Of a stretch of DNA of 64,000 bases, positions 8,866 to 17,875 are shown in pieces (within the stretch, counting starts at the first letter, position 1; every line of letters begins with the position of its first letter). Origin of the DNA: Pyrinomonadaceae bacterium (lineage in GTDB: Bacteria > Acidobacteriota > Blastocatellia > Pyrinomonadales > Pyrinomonadaceae); the NCBI GenBank assembly GCA_019694395.1, contig JAIBCC010000013.1, forward strand, positions 62,001 through 126,000, written 5' to 3'. Below the pieces are notes generated by a model. The model was not told where the DNA came from. It did no database searches and saw only the letters and a program-made list of their open reading frames with translations. The position numbers and the translations under genes are program-made.

Positions 8866-11209
8866 TTTAGACCGTCGAACTTTTTTACAAATTGCATCAA
8901 TCGGAACGCTCGGATTAGCTTTTCCAAGTTCGCTTTTTAGCCAGACGAAATCTGCCGCATTTCAGAAAAATGTTTCGCCATTTCCATTGACCGCGGTTCG
9001 GCTCAAACCTTCCCCTTTTCTTGATGCGATCAATGCCAATTTAAAATATTTACGTAAACTTGAACCTGATCGTTTTCTGCATAATTTTCGCGTTCATGCC
9101 GGATTAAAACCAAAGGGCGAGGCTTACGGCGGTTGGGAAGCCGACACCATTGCCGGACACAGTTTGGGGCATTACTTGACGGCGTGTGCCTTGATGTATG
9201 CTCAAACTGGTGATGAAGAATACAAACGGCGGACGGAATACATCGTCAACGAGCTAGCCGAATGTCAAAAAGCGGCGGGTGATGGCTATGTTGCCGGATT
9301 TACCCGCAAAAAAGGTGATGTCACAGAAAACGGAAAAGTAATTTTCGACGAAATGGAAAAGGGTGATATTCGCTCGGCGGGTTTTTATCTGAACGGTTGC
9401 TGGGTTCCTTTTTACAATTGGCACAAACTTTTTTCGGGACTTTTTGAAACGCAAACTTACTGTGGAAACGAAAAGGCTTTGGAAGTTGCCAAAAATCTTG
9501 GCAATTTTATTGAGGCATATTTCAGCAAGATAAATGATGAGGATCTGCAAAAAATTCTTGGTTGCGAACACGGCGGAATTAACGAATCAATGGCGGAACT
9601 TTTTGACCGCACGAATGATAAGCGGTTTCTCGATCTTTCAATCCGCATTCGTCACCAAAAAACGCTCGGACCAATGTTCGCACAGGAAGACAAACTGCAA
9701 GGGTTTCACGCCAACACGCAAATCCCGAAAGTTATCGGTTTGATGCGGATTTATGAATTAACGAAAAAGGATGAGTTTCAAAAAGCAGCGAATTTCTTCT
9801 GGCAAAATGTCACGCAAAATTATTCCTACGTTATTGGTGGGAACTCCGATCGCGAATATTTTCAGGCTCCAAATACAATCTCAAAATATATTACCGAACA
9901 GACTTGCGAAAGCTGTAACACTTACAATATGTTAAAATTGACGAGGCATTTATATCAGGCAAACCCGACTGCTTCGTTTTTTGATTACTACGAAAGGGCG
10001 CATTTTAATCACATGCTTGCTCACCAAAATCCACGCACGGGAGCCTTTGCCTATATGATTCCGCTGATGTCGGGAACTTCGCGTGATTGGTCATCGGAAT
10101 TCAACGATTTTTGGTGCTGCGTTGGTTCAGGAATGGAAAGTCATTCCAAGCACGGCGAGTCAATTTATTGGAAAACGGAGGATAATTTAATTGTAAATTT
10201 GTTTATCGCATCAACCCTTGATTGGACGGAGAAAAACGCGAAGTTTGAACTGACAACGGATTATCCGAAAACAGATGAAATAACTTTGAAAGTTAATGAA
10301 ATTGCCAAATCAGCAAATTTCAAGATTTCACTCAGAATTCCTTTTTGGGCAGAAAATGCTTCGCTCAAGGTTAACGGGAAAACCACCAAATTAGTTAATG
10401 AAAATGGCTACGCTACCATCAATCGCAAATGGAAAACAGGCGATTCGATTTCATTAAAACTTCCAATCAAACTAAGACTTGAACCGACCAAAGATAATCC
10501 GAATGTAGTTGCTTTAATGAGCGGTCCGCTTGTTTTAGCGGCGGATTTAGGTGATGCCAAACAGCCTTTTGACGGCGTTGCTCCCGCACTCGTCGGCAAT
10601 AATTTGATTGCGTCTTTAGTGCAAACTAATGAACCGAATGTATTTCAAACCAAAGGCTCAGGACGACCAAATGATTTGACCTTTAAGCCGTTTTATTCGG
10701 AATGGGAACGCCGCACCGCCGTCTATTTTCCAAAATTTAACGAGGCAGAATGGGCAAAAGAGAAAGAAAGAACAGCCGCCGAAGAAGCCCGTTTGAAAGA
10801 TTTGCAAGCCCGTTCGGTTGACGTGATGAAGCTTGGCGAAAGAAAAGAAGAAAAGGCACATAGTTTAACTTCAAAAATTTCTTATCCGCTTTCGTATCGC
10901 CTAAAACCCGGACGCGATGCTCGTTCGGAAGGATTTTTTGAGTTCAAAATGAAGGTGGTTGATGCACCATTAACGCTTCGGGCGACTTATTGGGGCGAAG
11001 AATCAAAGCGGCAATTTTATATTTTAGTTGATGGGCAAAAGATTGCTACCGAAACGCTCGGTTACGGGAAACAAGGGGAATTTGTTGAACGGGATTATGC
11101 GATTCCCCAAGAATTGGTAAAAGGAAAATCAGAAGTTTCAGTTCGATTTGAACCTGAAAAAGGTAACACCGCCGGACCTGTATTCGGTTGTTTGATTTTC
11201 AAAAATTAA
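8840..11209 (+). CDS. GH127 beta-L-arabinofuranosidase, Tat-exported
   Basis: Releases terminal beta-L-arabinofuranose using a zinc-bound cysteine nucleophile. A twin-arginine leader is visible (DRRTFLQIAS, residues 11-20). The (alpha/alpha)6 barrel includes GGWEADTIAGHSLGHYLTA (98-116). The metal-site residues characterised in HypBA1 can be matched: Glu357 and Cys359 in TCESCNTYN, and Cys426-Cys427 in FWCCVGSGMESHSKHGES, Cys426 being the expected nucleophile. Two beta-sandwich domains follow. The last 130 residues (YWGEESKRQFYILVDG onward) look like the DUF6805-type module common in this family. It starts inside the preceding gene, overlapping it by 26 bases. Confidence 0.93.
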   Translation: MKKDHLKNNLDRRTFLQIASIGTLGLAFPSSLFSQTKSAAFQKNVSPFPLTAVRLKPSPFLDAINANLKYLRKLEPDRFLHNFRVHAGLKPKGEAYGGWEADTIAGHSLGHYLTACALMYAQTGDEEYKRRTEYIVNELAECQKAAGDGYVAGFTRKKGDVTENGKVIFDEMEKGDIRSAGFYLNGCWVPFYNWHKLFSGLFETQTYCGNEKALEVAKNLGNFIEAYFSKINDEDLQKILGCEHGGINESMAELFDRTNDKRFLDLSIRIRHQKTLGPMFAQEDKLQGFHANTQIPKVIGLMRIYELTKKDEFQKAANFFWQNVTQNYSYVIGGNSDREYFQAPNTISKYITEQTCESCNTYNMLKLTRHLYQANPTASFFDYYERAHFNHMLAHQNPRTGAFAYMIPLMSGTSRDWSSEFNDFWCCVGSGMESHSKHGESIYWKTEDNLIVNLFIASTLDWTEKNAKFELTTDYPKTDEITLKVNEIAKSANFKISLRIPFWAENASLKVNGKTTKLVNENGYATINRKWKTGDSISLKLPIKLRLEPTKDNPNVVALMSGPLVLAADLGDAKQPFDGVAPALVGNNLIASLVQTNEPNVFQTKGSGRPNDLTFKPFYSEWERRTAVYFPKFNEAEWAKEKERTAAEEARLKDLQARSVDVMKLGERKEEKAHSLTSKISYPLSYRLKPGRDARSEGFFEFKMKVVDAPLTLRATYWGEESKRQFYILVDGQKIATETLGYGKQGEFVERDYAIPQELVKGKSEVSVRFEPEKGNTAGPVFGCLIFKN

Positions 11210-11367
11210 TTAACCCTGACGTTATTTTGATACTCAAAGACTTAAAAAAAATCTAATTTAAGTAGCTGTAAACAAACTGCTTTCAAGCAACATAATAACT
11301 TTTGCAACATTTTTTATTGAAAAAGCATCTCTAATTATCAGATACTTACCTACGGAGAACTAGCATT

Positions 11368-12912
11368 ATGAAGATTAAACCCGTCAAATTACTTATTTCT
11401 ATTTTTGTATTATTTTGTCTTAATATCGTTGCTCAGGTTGATGTTCCGCGTCAGACTTTGGCAATTACATACCCGCAGGATGATATTGTTGAGGTTAAGT
11501 TCAAAGGAACGACTAGATTTCCGCGACTGAGTGGTTGGGCGAAAGTGAAACGCACCAAACGCAATGGAACTGAAATTGATTTGTCGGTAGATAAAATGCC
11601 AAGACCTTTTGAATTGGGTGCGGGTTATGCAACTTATGTTGTTTGGGCAATTTCCCCCGATGGACAAGTTGATAATTTAGGAGAAATAAAACGACGCGGT
11701 TTTTTATGGTTTGATTCCAAAATGTCGGTTACAACTCCTTTGCAAAATTTTGCTTTAATTATCACGGCGGAGCCTCATTTTTTAGTCAAGCGTCCAAGTA
11801 AAGCCATTATGCTGGAAAATCTAAATCCGGTTACACCAGCCGGAAAAGTAGTAGCTACCAGTAGAACGATTCAATATTTTGGTAATTCGAGCGATTATTT
11901 TAATGATCCGCGAACCCCCGAAATTGCTGAGTCCGATTATGCCAAAACTCCCTCCACAATTCTGCAAGCCAGACAAGCCATTGCACTGGCAAAGTATGCC
12001 GGTGCTGAACGTGATGCGCAAACCGAACTTCAATCGGCAGTTACTTTGTTGCAAAATGCTGAAAATGAATGGGATGCCAAACGTGCAGAAGAACAAGTCG
12101 ATATTACTGCTCGTCAAGCAATTAGTGCCGCTGTAAAAGCAGAAGATACATCACGAATTCACAAGGAAGCTCGTGAAAAACGAAACGAGAAATCAATGCA
12201 GGATGCTGAGTTGCAAAAAGCGGAATATAAATATGAAGACGCTTTGCAACAAGTTGAAAACCTCAGATTTGAATTGGCAAGAGAACAAAGAAGTCGTGAA
12301 TTGGTCGAACGGGATTTGCAAAATGCTACAAAACAAATCAAAGATTTACGCGATGATAACAAGAAATTGAAAGACGAAGCCGATAAAGCAAAACAAGAGG
12401 CTTATGACGCAAAATTACAACTTGCTAAAATACAGGGTGAAAAAGAAACCATTGAAAAACAAAAGTTAGAACAGGAAAAAATTTCGCGTTTTCAAGCCAA
12501 TATTCCAATTTTGATGGACTCTCTTAAACCTTTCGGAACCGTCAAACAAACCGAAAGAGGAATTGTTTTGACTTTGGTAGAAAGCTATTGGTCAGGACCT
12601 CGTGTAAGTAGTTTTGCTAAAACAGCCGAACCCAAATTAACCAACATAGCCAATATTTTTTTGAACGCAAAAGATTACAAATTTGCTATTGAATCTCATA
12701 CGGATGACAAGGGAACTCAAGGAGATTTAGATACTTTAACCCAAGAACGCGCGCAAGCTATTGCCGATAAACTGATGTCGTTAGGAATTGAGGAAAATCG
12801 AATCCAATCAAGAGGTTTTGGCGCAAGTATGCCGATTGCTCCAAATACAACCCCGGTTAATCGTGCAAAGAATCGTCGGGTTGATCTGATTTTGACGCCG
12901 ATTGTAAGTTAA
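11368..12912 (+). CDS. OmpA-family outer-membrane/peptidoglycan-anchoring protein with coiled coil
   Basis: A signal peptide (1-22, ending NIVAQ) is followed by a beta-rich domain to about residue 165. A long charged helical region runs from roughly 195 to 380 (many EKQKLEQEK and DLRDDNKKLKDEADKAKQEA stretches), predicted coiled coil. The C-terminal 115 residues are an OmpA_C module with HTDDKGTQGDLDTLTQERA and the NRAKNRRVDL signature that binds diaminopimelate in peptidoglycan. The protein probably tethers the outer membrane to the wall or spans the periplasm. GGAGAAC precedes the ATG at 11368. It stands alone and converges on the polysaccharide operon. Confidence 0.85.
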   Translation: MKIKPVKLLISIFVLFCLNIVAQVDVPRQTLAITYPQDDIVEVKFKGTTRFPRLSGWAKVKRTKRNGTEIDLSVDKMPRPFELGAGYATYVVWAISPDGQVDNLGEIKRRGFLWFDSKMSVTTPLQNFALIITAEPHFLVKRPSKAIMLENLNPVTPAGKVVATSRTIQYFGNSSDYFNDPRTPEIAESDYAKTPSTILQARQAIALAKYAGAERDAQTELQSAVTLLQNAENEWDAKRAEEQVDITARQAISAAVKAEDTSRIHKEAREKRNEKSMQDAELQKAEYKYEDALQQVENLRFELAREQRSRELVERDLQNATKQIKDLRDDNKKLKDEADKAKQEAYDAKLQLAKIQGEKETIEKQKLEQEKISRFQANIPILMDSLKPFGTVKQTERGIVLTLVESYWSGPRVSSFAKTAEPKLTNIANIFLNAKDYKFAIESHTDDKGTQGDLDTLTQERAQAIADKLMSLGIEENRIQSRGFGASMPIAPNTTPVNRAKNRRVDLILTPIVS

Positions 12913-12927
12913 ATATCGATTTATTTG

Positions 12928-12949
12928 AAAACTAAGGCGATTAGTTTTT
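12928..12949. terminator. Bidirectional terminator between convergent genes
   Basis: AAAACTAA (12928-12935), a five-base loop, then TTAGTTTT (12941-12948) and a further T. The A-run and T-run on either side allow it to work in both directions. The stop codon of the minus-strand glycosyltransferase lies in the stem. Confidence 0.65.
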
Positions 12950-13726
12950 ATAAATTTTATTAGTAGCAAGTTGCAGTTCGGGTAATCCCGGAGCTGGCTT
13001 TTTCTTAAAATCGCCGCGAGAAAAGTATTTTTCGATTAAGCAGTATAGCAAAATAAAAAAATAACGACTTCCCATTTCTTTAACCTTTAATTTTGATTCA
13101 CCTGCTTTTCGATTCTGCCAACTGTTCGGAATTACTGAATAGGAATAACCTCGGACTATTGCTTTCAAAGGTAATTCCAAAGTTAAGTTAAAATGTGGAG
13201 AAAGAAAAGGTTTTAAACCTAAAATAGTTTCCTTTTTGTATAATTTGAAAGCATTTGTGCAATCGCTATATTTTAGCCCAAAAGCGACTTTGACAATAAA
13301 ATTAGCCAAACGGTTTAGGAACATTTTACTTTTAGGATAATCAATTACCTGACCTTCTTTTCCCCACCGATCTCCAAAAACACAATCATAACCATCTTCC
13401 ATCTTTCGGTAGAATTTAATCAGATCAGTTGGAGAATCAGATAAATCCGCCATCATAATAGCCACGCAATCACCTGTAAACTTGGTTAACCCAAACCTAA
13501 CCGCATAACCAAACCCGTTTGGCGGTTCATTATTGTAGTAAACCAAAGTTGGAATTAAGGTTTGTAAGTCCTCTAAAATAGTTTCAGTTTTGTCGCTAGA
13601 ATTATCGTTTATAACGACAATTTCATGTAAAATATTTTCCGAAGCTAAAGTCTCATATAAAGTAATAATTGTTTCTCTAATGCTACCTTCTTCGTTATGT
13701 GCCGGTATAACAATACTTAATTTCAT
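12941..13726 (-). CDS. Family 2 glycosyltransferase (dolichol-phosphate-sugar synthase type)
   Basis: A 261-residue GT-A enzyme beginning LSIVIPAHNEEGSIRETI, with VVINDNSSDKT as the nucleotide-binding strand and MADLSDSP in the place of the DxD region. NRLANFIVKVAFGLKYSDCT and the later residues resemble polyprenyl-phosphate mannose/glucose synthases, which load one sugar onto a lipid carrier on the cytoplasmic face. There are no strong transmembrane helices at the C-terminus. AAGGAGAA precedes the ATG, and the stop of the upstream gene shares one base with this start (TAATG). It is the last gene of the polysaccharide operon. The product could serve the adjacent membrane protein, if that is a lipid-sugar-dependent transferase (inference). 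Confidence 0.85.
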   Translation of the reverse strand: MKLSIVIPAHNEEGSIRETIITLYETLASENILHEIVVINDNSSDKTETILEDLQTLIPTLVYYNNEPPNGFGYAVRFGLTKFTGDCVAIMMADLSDSPTDLIKFYRKMEDGYDCVFGDRWGKEGQVIDYPKSKMFLNRLANFIVKVAFGLKYSDCTNAFKLYKKETILGLKPFLSPHFNLTLELPLKAIVRGYSYSVIPNSWQNRKAGESKLKVKEMGSRYFFILLYCLIEKYFSRGDFKKKPAPGLPELQLATNKIYKN

Positions 13727-15660
13727 TAATTCTCCTTGTGAATATTTATTTCATAGATTGAGAGTGAAATATCTTGTTCAAAACTATTTCTTCCAAAAAA
13801 AGCTGCCGATTGGCTCGGGTTATCCAAGTCAATTTTAAATCCTTTGATTTGTTTCAAATTGCTTATTTTTTCGCCTTTGCTAAGCCTTTCAAAATCTTCT
13901 TCATTTTCAATGAGTGGATTAATCAATACTCCATTTTTTAAGATGGAAACGATTGCACGATTCTGACGTTCAGTTCCATCATTAAGTAAAAAAGTAATAG
14001 TTATTGGAAAAGGTTTATAAACAAAGCGAATTGCTTTTCCGAGAATTGAATAGTTTGCATTTATCTTGATGAAATATGATTTATTAATATCCTCTAAATC
14101 ATAAATTTGACCAAAATGAATTTGTTTTTCTGCGATTGAGGTAATCTCAATTTTAGCGTTTTCGGGTTTTCGTTGAAAAAGTAAAAATTCACTATCTTTT
14201 TCGCCAAATTTACCTAAACAAATGTAATTTCTAAGGAGACTTAACTTTACTTCTTGATCATCAAAAAAAGCATATCGCCCATCAATAGTTTGATTGGAAA
14301 AAATGACAAAACTCGGTGCCGTATCACTTTCATATTTTTCCCTATTTAAATCCATTAAGTAGGGTGTATAGACACTATAAGATTGAATGACGGGACGTGG
14401 ATTATAATTTAACCGATTAAAATAAAGGTAATCTATATTCCAAGGAATGATGTCAACACTCTCATTACCAATAATATTTAAGACTTCTTTCGGAAGTGGA
14501 AAACGATTAAAATTATCATTATAGCGTTGTGAGAGGTCATCTCTTGAAGTTATCATTGCTCGTAAATAATCTATTCGACCACCAAGATTAGGGTAACTGT
14601 CAAGATAAAGACCGATAAAGAGACAAAGACAACATAAGCAAATAATTACCCAAATATGTAATCTTGAGAGGTTATCAAAGAAAAGTGTCAAAACTCCTAT
14701 TAACAATGGAAAATTAAGGAAAAAAGCAACAATGTGTAAATCTGATCTAACAAATGACTGTTTAAATAAAATAAAAGTAACAATTACTGAGGTTAAAAGG
14801 AGAAGCAAATTTTGTTTCCAATTCTTCAAATAAAAAGTGAGCAGGTAAGTGAAAATAATTAGAATAGCAAAAAGTAAATATTGAAAATAATTACCTAATT
14901 TAATCCCCATAGCATCGTTATAACCATCAATCAAACTCAAACTTCCAAGTAAATATCCGAATAAATAAGTGTTTAATGGGATGCTGATTAAAATTATTAA
15001 AATTGGCAAAAGCAAAGCAAAACCCAATTTATGTAGACGTTGTTCCTTTATAGAAATAATTGAATAGCCCAAATAAATATAGAAGATCAATAGAGCTACC
15101 AAACTGACGTTGACTTTGATAAAAAAGAGAAGAGTCGTAATTAAGATTGGAATTATTAAAACCCAGGCTGTTTTTTTTAATGAATAATTTAACCAGAAGA
15201 TGGAAATAATAAGTAAGGTAAAAACTATTTGATCCATATACATTCCTGAACCGGCGATGGTGTAGGAAAATAAAAGGCAAACAAAGATTCCTGGAATAGC
15301 AGGAAATCTTCGGAGGGTGTGCATCAATATAAATCCGAAATTGGCTAGGACAAAAACGTCAAAAATGAGAAAAAATTTATAATTAAAATTAAGTGCAATT
15401 CTAGTTGCTAAAAATCCCAAAGGTCCGTATGTAAAAACGAAATCCTTTCCGAAAATAAAATTCTTTTCTAATGCCCAACTCACACTTAATGCCCAAGAAG
15501 GATCAAGACATCCTCCAATATTTAAAGGACTAACTTCGCATAAATGGGTGGCAGCGGGGACAAACCAAGGTAACAGAACAAACAAACAAATAACAAATCC
15601 AAATATTTTAATAAGATTTGCGTTAATTGTTATTTGATTATCAAATTCTTTAAAAATCAT
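13726..15660 (-). CDS. Polytopic membrane protein, unrecognised; possible GT-C-type transferase
   Basis: The 644 residues comprise about eleven hydrophobic helices up to residue 370 and then a soluble domain of about 270 residues. Between the first two helices lies a striking polar loop, GGCLDPSWALSVSWALE then FGKDFVFTYGPLGFL. This acidic first-loop signature with a DPSW and a YGPLGF box recurs, from memory, in uncharacterised bacterial membrane proteins of similar layout. An acidic first periplasmic loop followed by many helices and a C-terminal globular domain is the general plan of lipid-linked-sugar (GT-C) transferases, but I cannot identify the family. Translational coupling to a Dol-P-sugar-synthase-like gene supports that reading only indirectly. 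Confidence 0.55.
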   Translation of the reverse strand: MIFKEFDNQITINANLIKIFGFVICLFVLLPWFVPAATHLCEVSPLNIGGCLDPSWALSVSWALEKNFIFGKDFVFTYGPLGFLATRIALNFNYKFFLIFDVFVLANFGFILMHTLRRFPAIPGIFVCLLFSYTIAGSGMYMDQIVFTLLIISIFWLNYSLKKTAWVLIIPILITTLLFFIKVNVSLVALLIFYIYLGYSIISIKEQRLHKLGFALLLPILIILISIPLNTYLFGYLLGSLSLIDGYNDAMGIKLGNYFQYLLFAILIIFTYLLTFYLKNWKQNLLLLLTSVIVTFILFKQSFVRSDLHIVAFFLNFPLLIGVLTLFFDNLSRLHIWVIICLCCLCLFIGLYLDSYPNLGGRIDYLRAMITSRDDLSQRYNDNFNRFPLPKEVLNIIGNESVDIIPWNIDYLYFNRLNYNPRPVIQSYSVYTPYLMDLNREKYESDTAPSFVIFSNQTIDGRYAFFDDQEVKLSLLRNYICLGKFGEKDSEFLLFQRKPENAKIEITSIAEKQIHFGQIYDLEDINKSYFIKINANYSILGKAIRFVYKPFPITITFLLNDGTERQNRAIVSILKNGVLINPLIENEEDFERLSKGEKISNLKQIKGFKIDLDNPSQSAAFFGRNSFEQDISLSIYEINIHKEN

Positions 15661-15723
15661 TGCGTTAAATTCCTTAAAAATAATTTTGTGTTTTGAAATG
15701 CAGTTCTTTATTTATCGAAAAAA

Positions 15724-16779
15724 TTATCTATGCTTTAACTCCTCAAAAATCTGTGAAAGGGTATCTTGTAAATTGTATTTGAAGTTCCACTCAGGATAAT
15801 GCTCTTTGAATTTATTAACATCGCTGATATACCAAATGTGGTCTCCGCTTCGATTATTTTCAGAATATGAATAATTCATTTTATTTCCAGTTATTTCCTC
15901 ACAGATTTTGATTGCCTCTTTCATTGAACAATTAGCAAATCTTGAACCGCCGGCGTTATAAACTACGCCATCCCGCGGATTTTGGTAAAAATGCCAAAAC
16001 ATGTTGACCAGATCGTAACAATGAATATTGTCTCTGACTTGCTTTCCTTGATAGCCGAAAATCGTATAATGCTGTCTAGTTATGGCGCATTTCATCAGAT
16101 AAGATAAAAATCCGTGCAGTTGTGCGCCAGAATGTCTGGGTCCAGTCAAACATCCGCCCCGAAAAGTTCCTGTTTTCATCCCAAAATATCGCCCGTATTC
16201 CTGCACCAAAATATCTGCCGCCACTTTCGATGCTCCAAAAATTGAATGTTTAGTCTGGTCAAGACTCATCATTTCATCAATCCCTTTGAAATATGGATGA
16301 CTTTCATCAATTTCCCAACGGTCTTCCAATTCAATTAAAGGCAAAAAGTTTGGATTATCGCCATAAACCTTATTAGTTGAAGTAAAAATAAATACTGCAT
16401 TTGGGCAGAATTGACGCGTAAATTCCAGTAAATTAAGCGTTCCGTTGGCATTAACCGTAAAATCGGTGAACGGTTCTTTTGCCGCCCAATCATGCGAAGG
16501 TTGCGCTGCGGTATGAACAATTAAGGCAATATCTTTGCTGTATTCTTCAAAAGCTTTCTGCAAATCCGCCTGATTACGAATGTCCAGATTAAAATGTTTA
16601 TAATTTGAAAATCTTTCACACAATCGCTCAACATTCCAACTTGTCGAAGCCTCTTCTCCGAAAAAATATTGGCGCATATCGTTATCAATCCCAACAATTA
16701 GGTCAAACTTTGAGGCAAAAAAAGCAACTGCTTCCGAACCAATCAATCCGGCTGAACCGGTAATTAAACAAATTTTCAT
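15724..16779 (-). CDS. Extended SDR, NAD-dependent epimerase/dehydratase (CDP-tyvelose-epimerase-like)
   Basis: A 351-residue sugar-nucleotide enzyme. The Rossmann glycine motif GSAGLIGS is at 8-15 and the adenine-binding Asp32 in [14 protein letters not shown] (133-140) carries the Ser/Thr of the active site. The usual YxxxK reads FGASK here (Phe181, Lys185), so the catalytic tyrosine is replaced. The [15 protein letters not shown] segment is typical of a distinct epimerase-like subgroup that I associate with CDP-paratose/tyvelose enzymes. It starts four bases after the neighbouring SDR gene ends. The real substrate is unknown; it probably alters a nucleotide sugar for the exported polysaccharide. 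Confidence 0.75.
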   Translation of the reverse strand: MKICLITGSAGLIGSEAVAFFASKFDLIVGIDNDMRQYFFGEEASTSWNVERLCERFSNYKHFNLDIRNQADLQKAFEEYSKDIALIVHTAAQPSHDWAAKEPFTDFTVNANGTLNLLEFTRQFCPNAVFIFTSTNKVYGDNPNFLPLIELEDRWEIDESHPYFKGIDEMMSLDQTKHSIFGASKVAADILVQEYGRYFGMKTGTFRGGCLTGPRHSGAQLHGFLSYLMKCAITRQHYTIFGYQGKQVRDNIHCYDLVNMFWHFYQNPRDGVVYNAGGSRFANCSMKEAIKICEEITGNKMNYSYSENNRSGDHIWYISDVNKFKEHYPEWNFKYNLQDTLSQIFEELKHR

Positions 16780-16783
16780 AATT

Positions 16784-17875
16784 TTATTTCAGTATATTTT
16801 TTAAAGTGTTTTCGTTTTCTTTTATCCAAAAATAGATTTCTTCCAAAATCTGATTAACGGTAATTTGGGGCTTCCAATTGGAAGCCTTACTGATTTTGGA
16901 ATTGTCGGTAATATAAACTCTAATATCCGCCTGACGGGTTGCAGAGACAGACGAAATTGCAATTTTATTTCCCGAAATTTGGCGGCAATATTCAGTCAGT
17001 TCGCAAAGTGATACACTGACCTCCCGACCTCCGCCAACATTGAAGGTTTGACCATTGACTTGTGTAATATGATGAATTTGCCAATCAATCAAACCGAATA
17101 AATCTTTGATATGCAAAATATCGCGGACTTGTTTTCCTGTCCCACCATAGCCAAAATAACCAAGATTTTGATTCCAAAAATGTTTTGCCATCCACAACAC
17201 CACAACCCCTTGATCAACCTTTCCCATTTGCCACGCTCCGGTCAGCACTCCACATCGGTTAATAACGGTATTCAATCCATAAAACTGTGTGTATTCAGCA
17301 ATTAAGAGTTCGGAGCTAAGTTTAGTTGCGCCATACAAAGAGCGATAGCCATCAAGTGCGAAATCCTCATTAATCCCTTCTTTAGTTATTCCGCGTAGAG
17401 TTTGGTTTTGTGAAATATCAAATCTGGTTGCTTTTTCTTCAAAATTGATCTGCTCAATGTTTTCAATCGGATAGACTCGGCTTGTCGAAAGAAAAATGAA
17501 ATCTGCTTGCTTTTTTACAGCCAGATTAAGACAGTTAATCGTGCCGGCTAAATTTGTGTTGACAACATAATTAGGGGTTCCGTCCAACCCAGCTAAAACA
17601 GAAGGCTCGGCAGAGGCTTCAATAATGACATCAATATTGGAAAGAACGTCAAAATCTTCGGGATTGCGAATGTCACCATGAAAAAACTCGATTCCGGCGG
17701 CTTTTAGGCGGGGTAAATTTAACTCCGAGCCTCGGCGTTTCAGATTATCAAAAGCAATAACGCGATATGGTGGATATTTTTCTTTAAAAAAGATTGCCAA
17801 AGACGAACCAACAAATCCTGCCCCTCCGGTAATCAAAATTGTTTTATTTGGTAATTCGTTGAATTTATTAGACAT
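16784..17875 (-). CDS. Extended SDR, NAD-dependent epimerase/dehydratase
   Basis: A 363-residue cytoplasmic enzyme with GGAGFVGS at 17-24, the adenine-binding Asp43 in [16 protein letters not shown] (129-136) and an intact YGATK catalytic pair (Tyr181, Lys185). [11 protein letters not shown] resembles CDP-paratose 2-epimerases (RfbE type), but GDP- or UDP-sugar epimerases and dehydratases share these features. The first eight bases overlap the end of the upstream glycosyltransferase gene, so it belongs to the same transcript. Together with the next SDR it would supply an unusual sugar, perhaps by acting on the same intermediate. Confidence 0.78.
   Translation of the reverse strand: MSNKFNELPNKTILITGGAGFVGSSLAIFFKEKYPPYRVIAFDNLKRRGSELNLPRLKAAGIEFFHGDIRNPEDFDVLSNIDVIIEASAEPSVLAGLDGTPNYVVNTNLAGTINCLNLAVKKQADFIFLSTSRVYPIENIEQINFEEKATRFDISQNQTLRGITKEGINEDFALDGYRSLYGATKLSSELLIAEYTQFYGLNTVINRCGVLTGAWQMGKVDQGVVVLWMAKHFWNQNLGYFGYGGTGKQVRDILHIKDLFGLIDWQIHHITQVNGQTFNVGGGREVSVSLCELTEYCRQISGNKIAISSVSATRQADIRVYITDNSKISKASNWKPQITVNQILEEIYFWIKENENTLKNILK

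Noticed and set aside
11300..11330. ACTTTTGCAAC upstream of the OmpA-family gene
   Set aside because: Only one half of the dyad is present; the AACAAAGT half is missing at the required distance.
12050..12070. Half-site ACTTTGTTGCA in the OmpA-family gene
   Set aside because: No second half at 11 bases; coding sequence; treated as chance.
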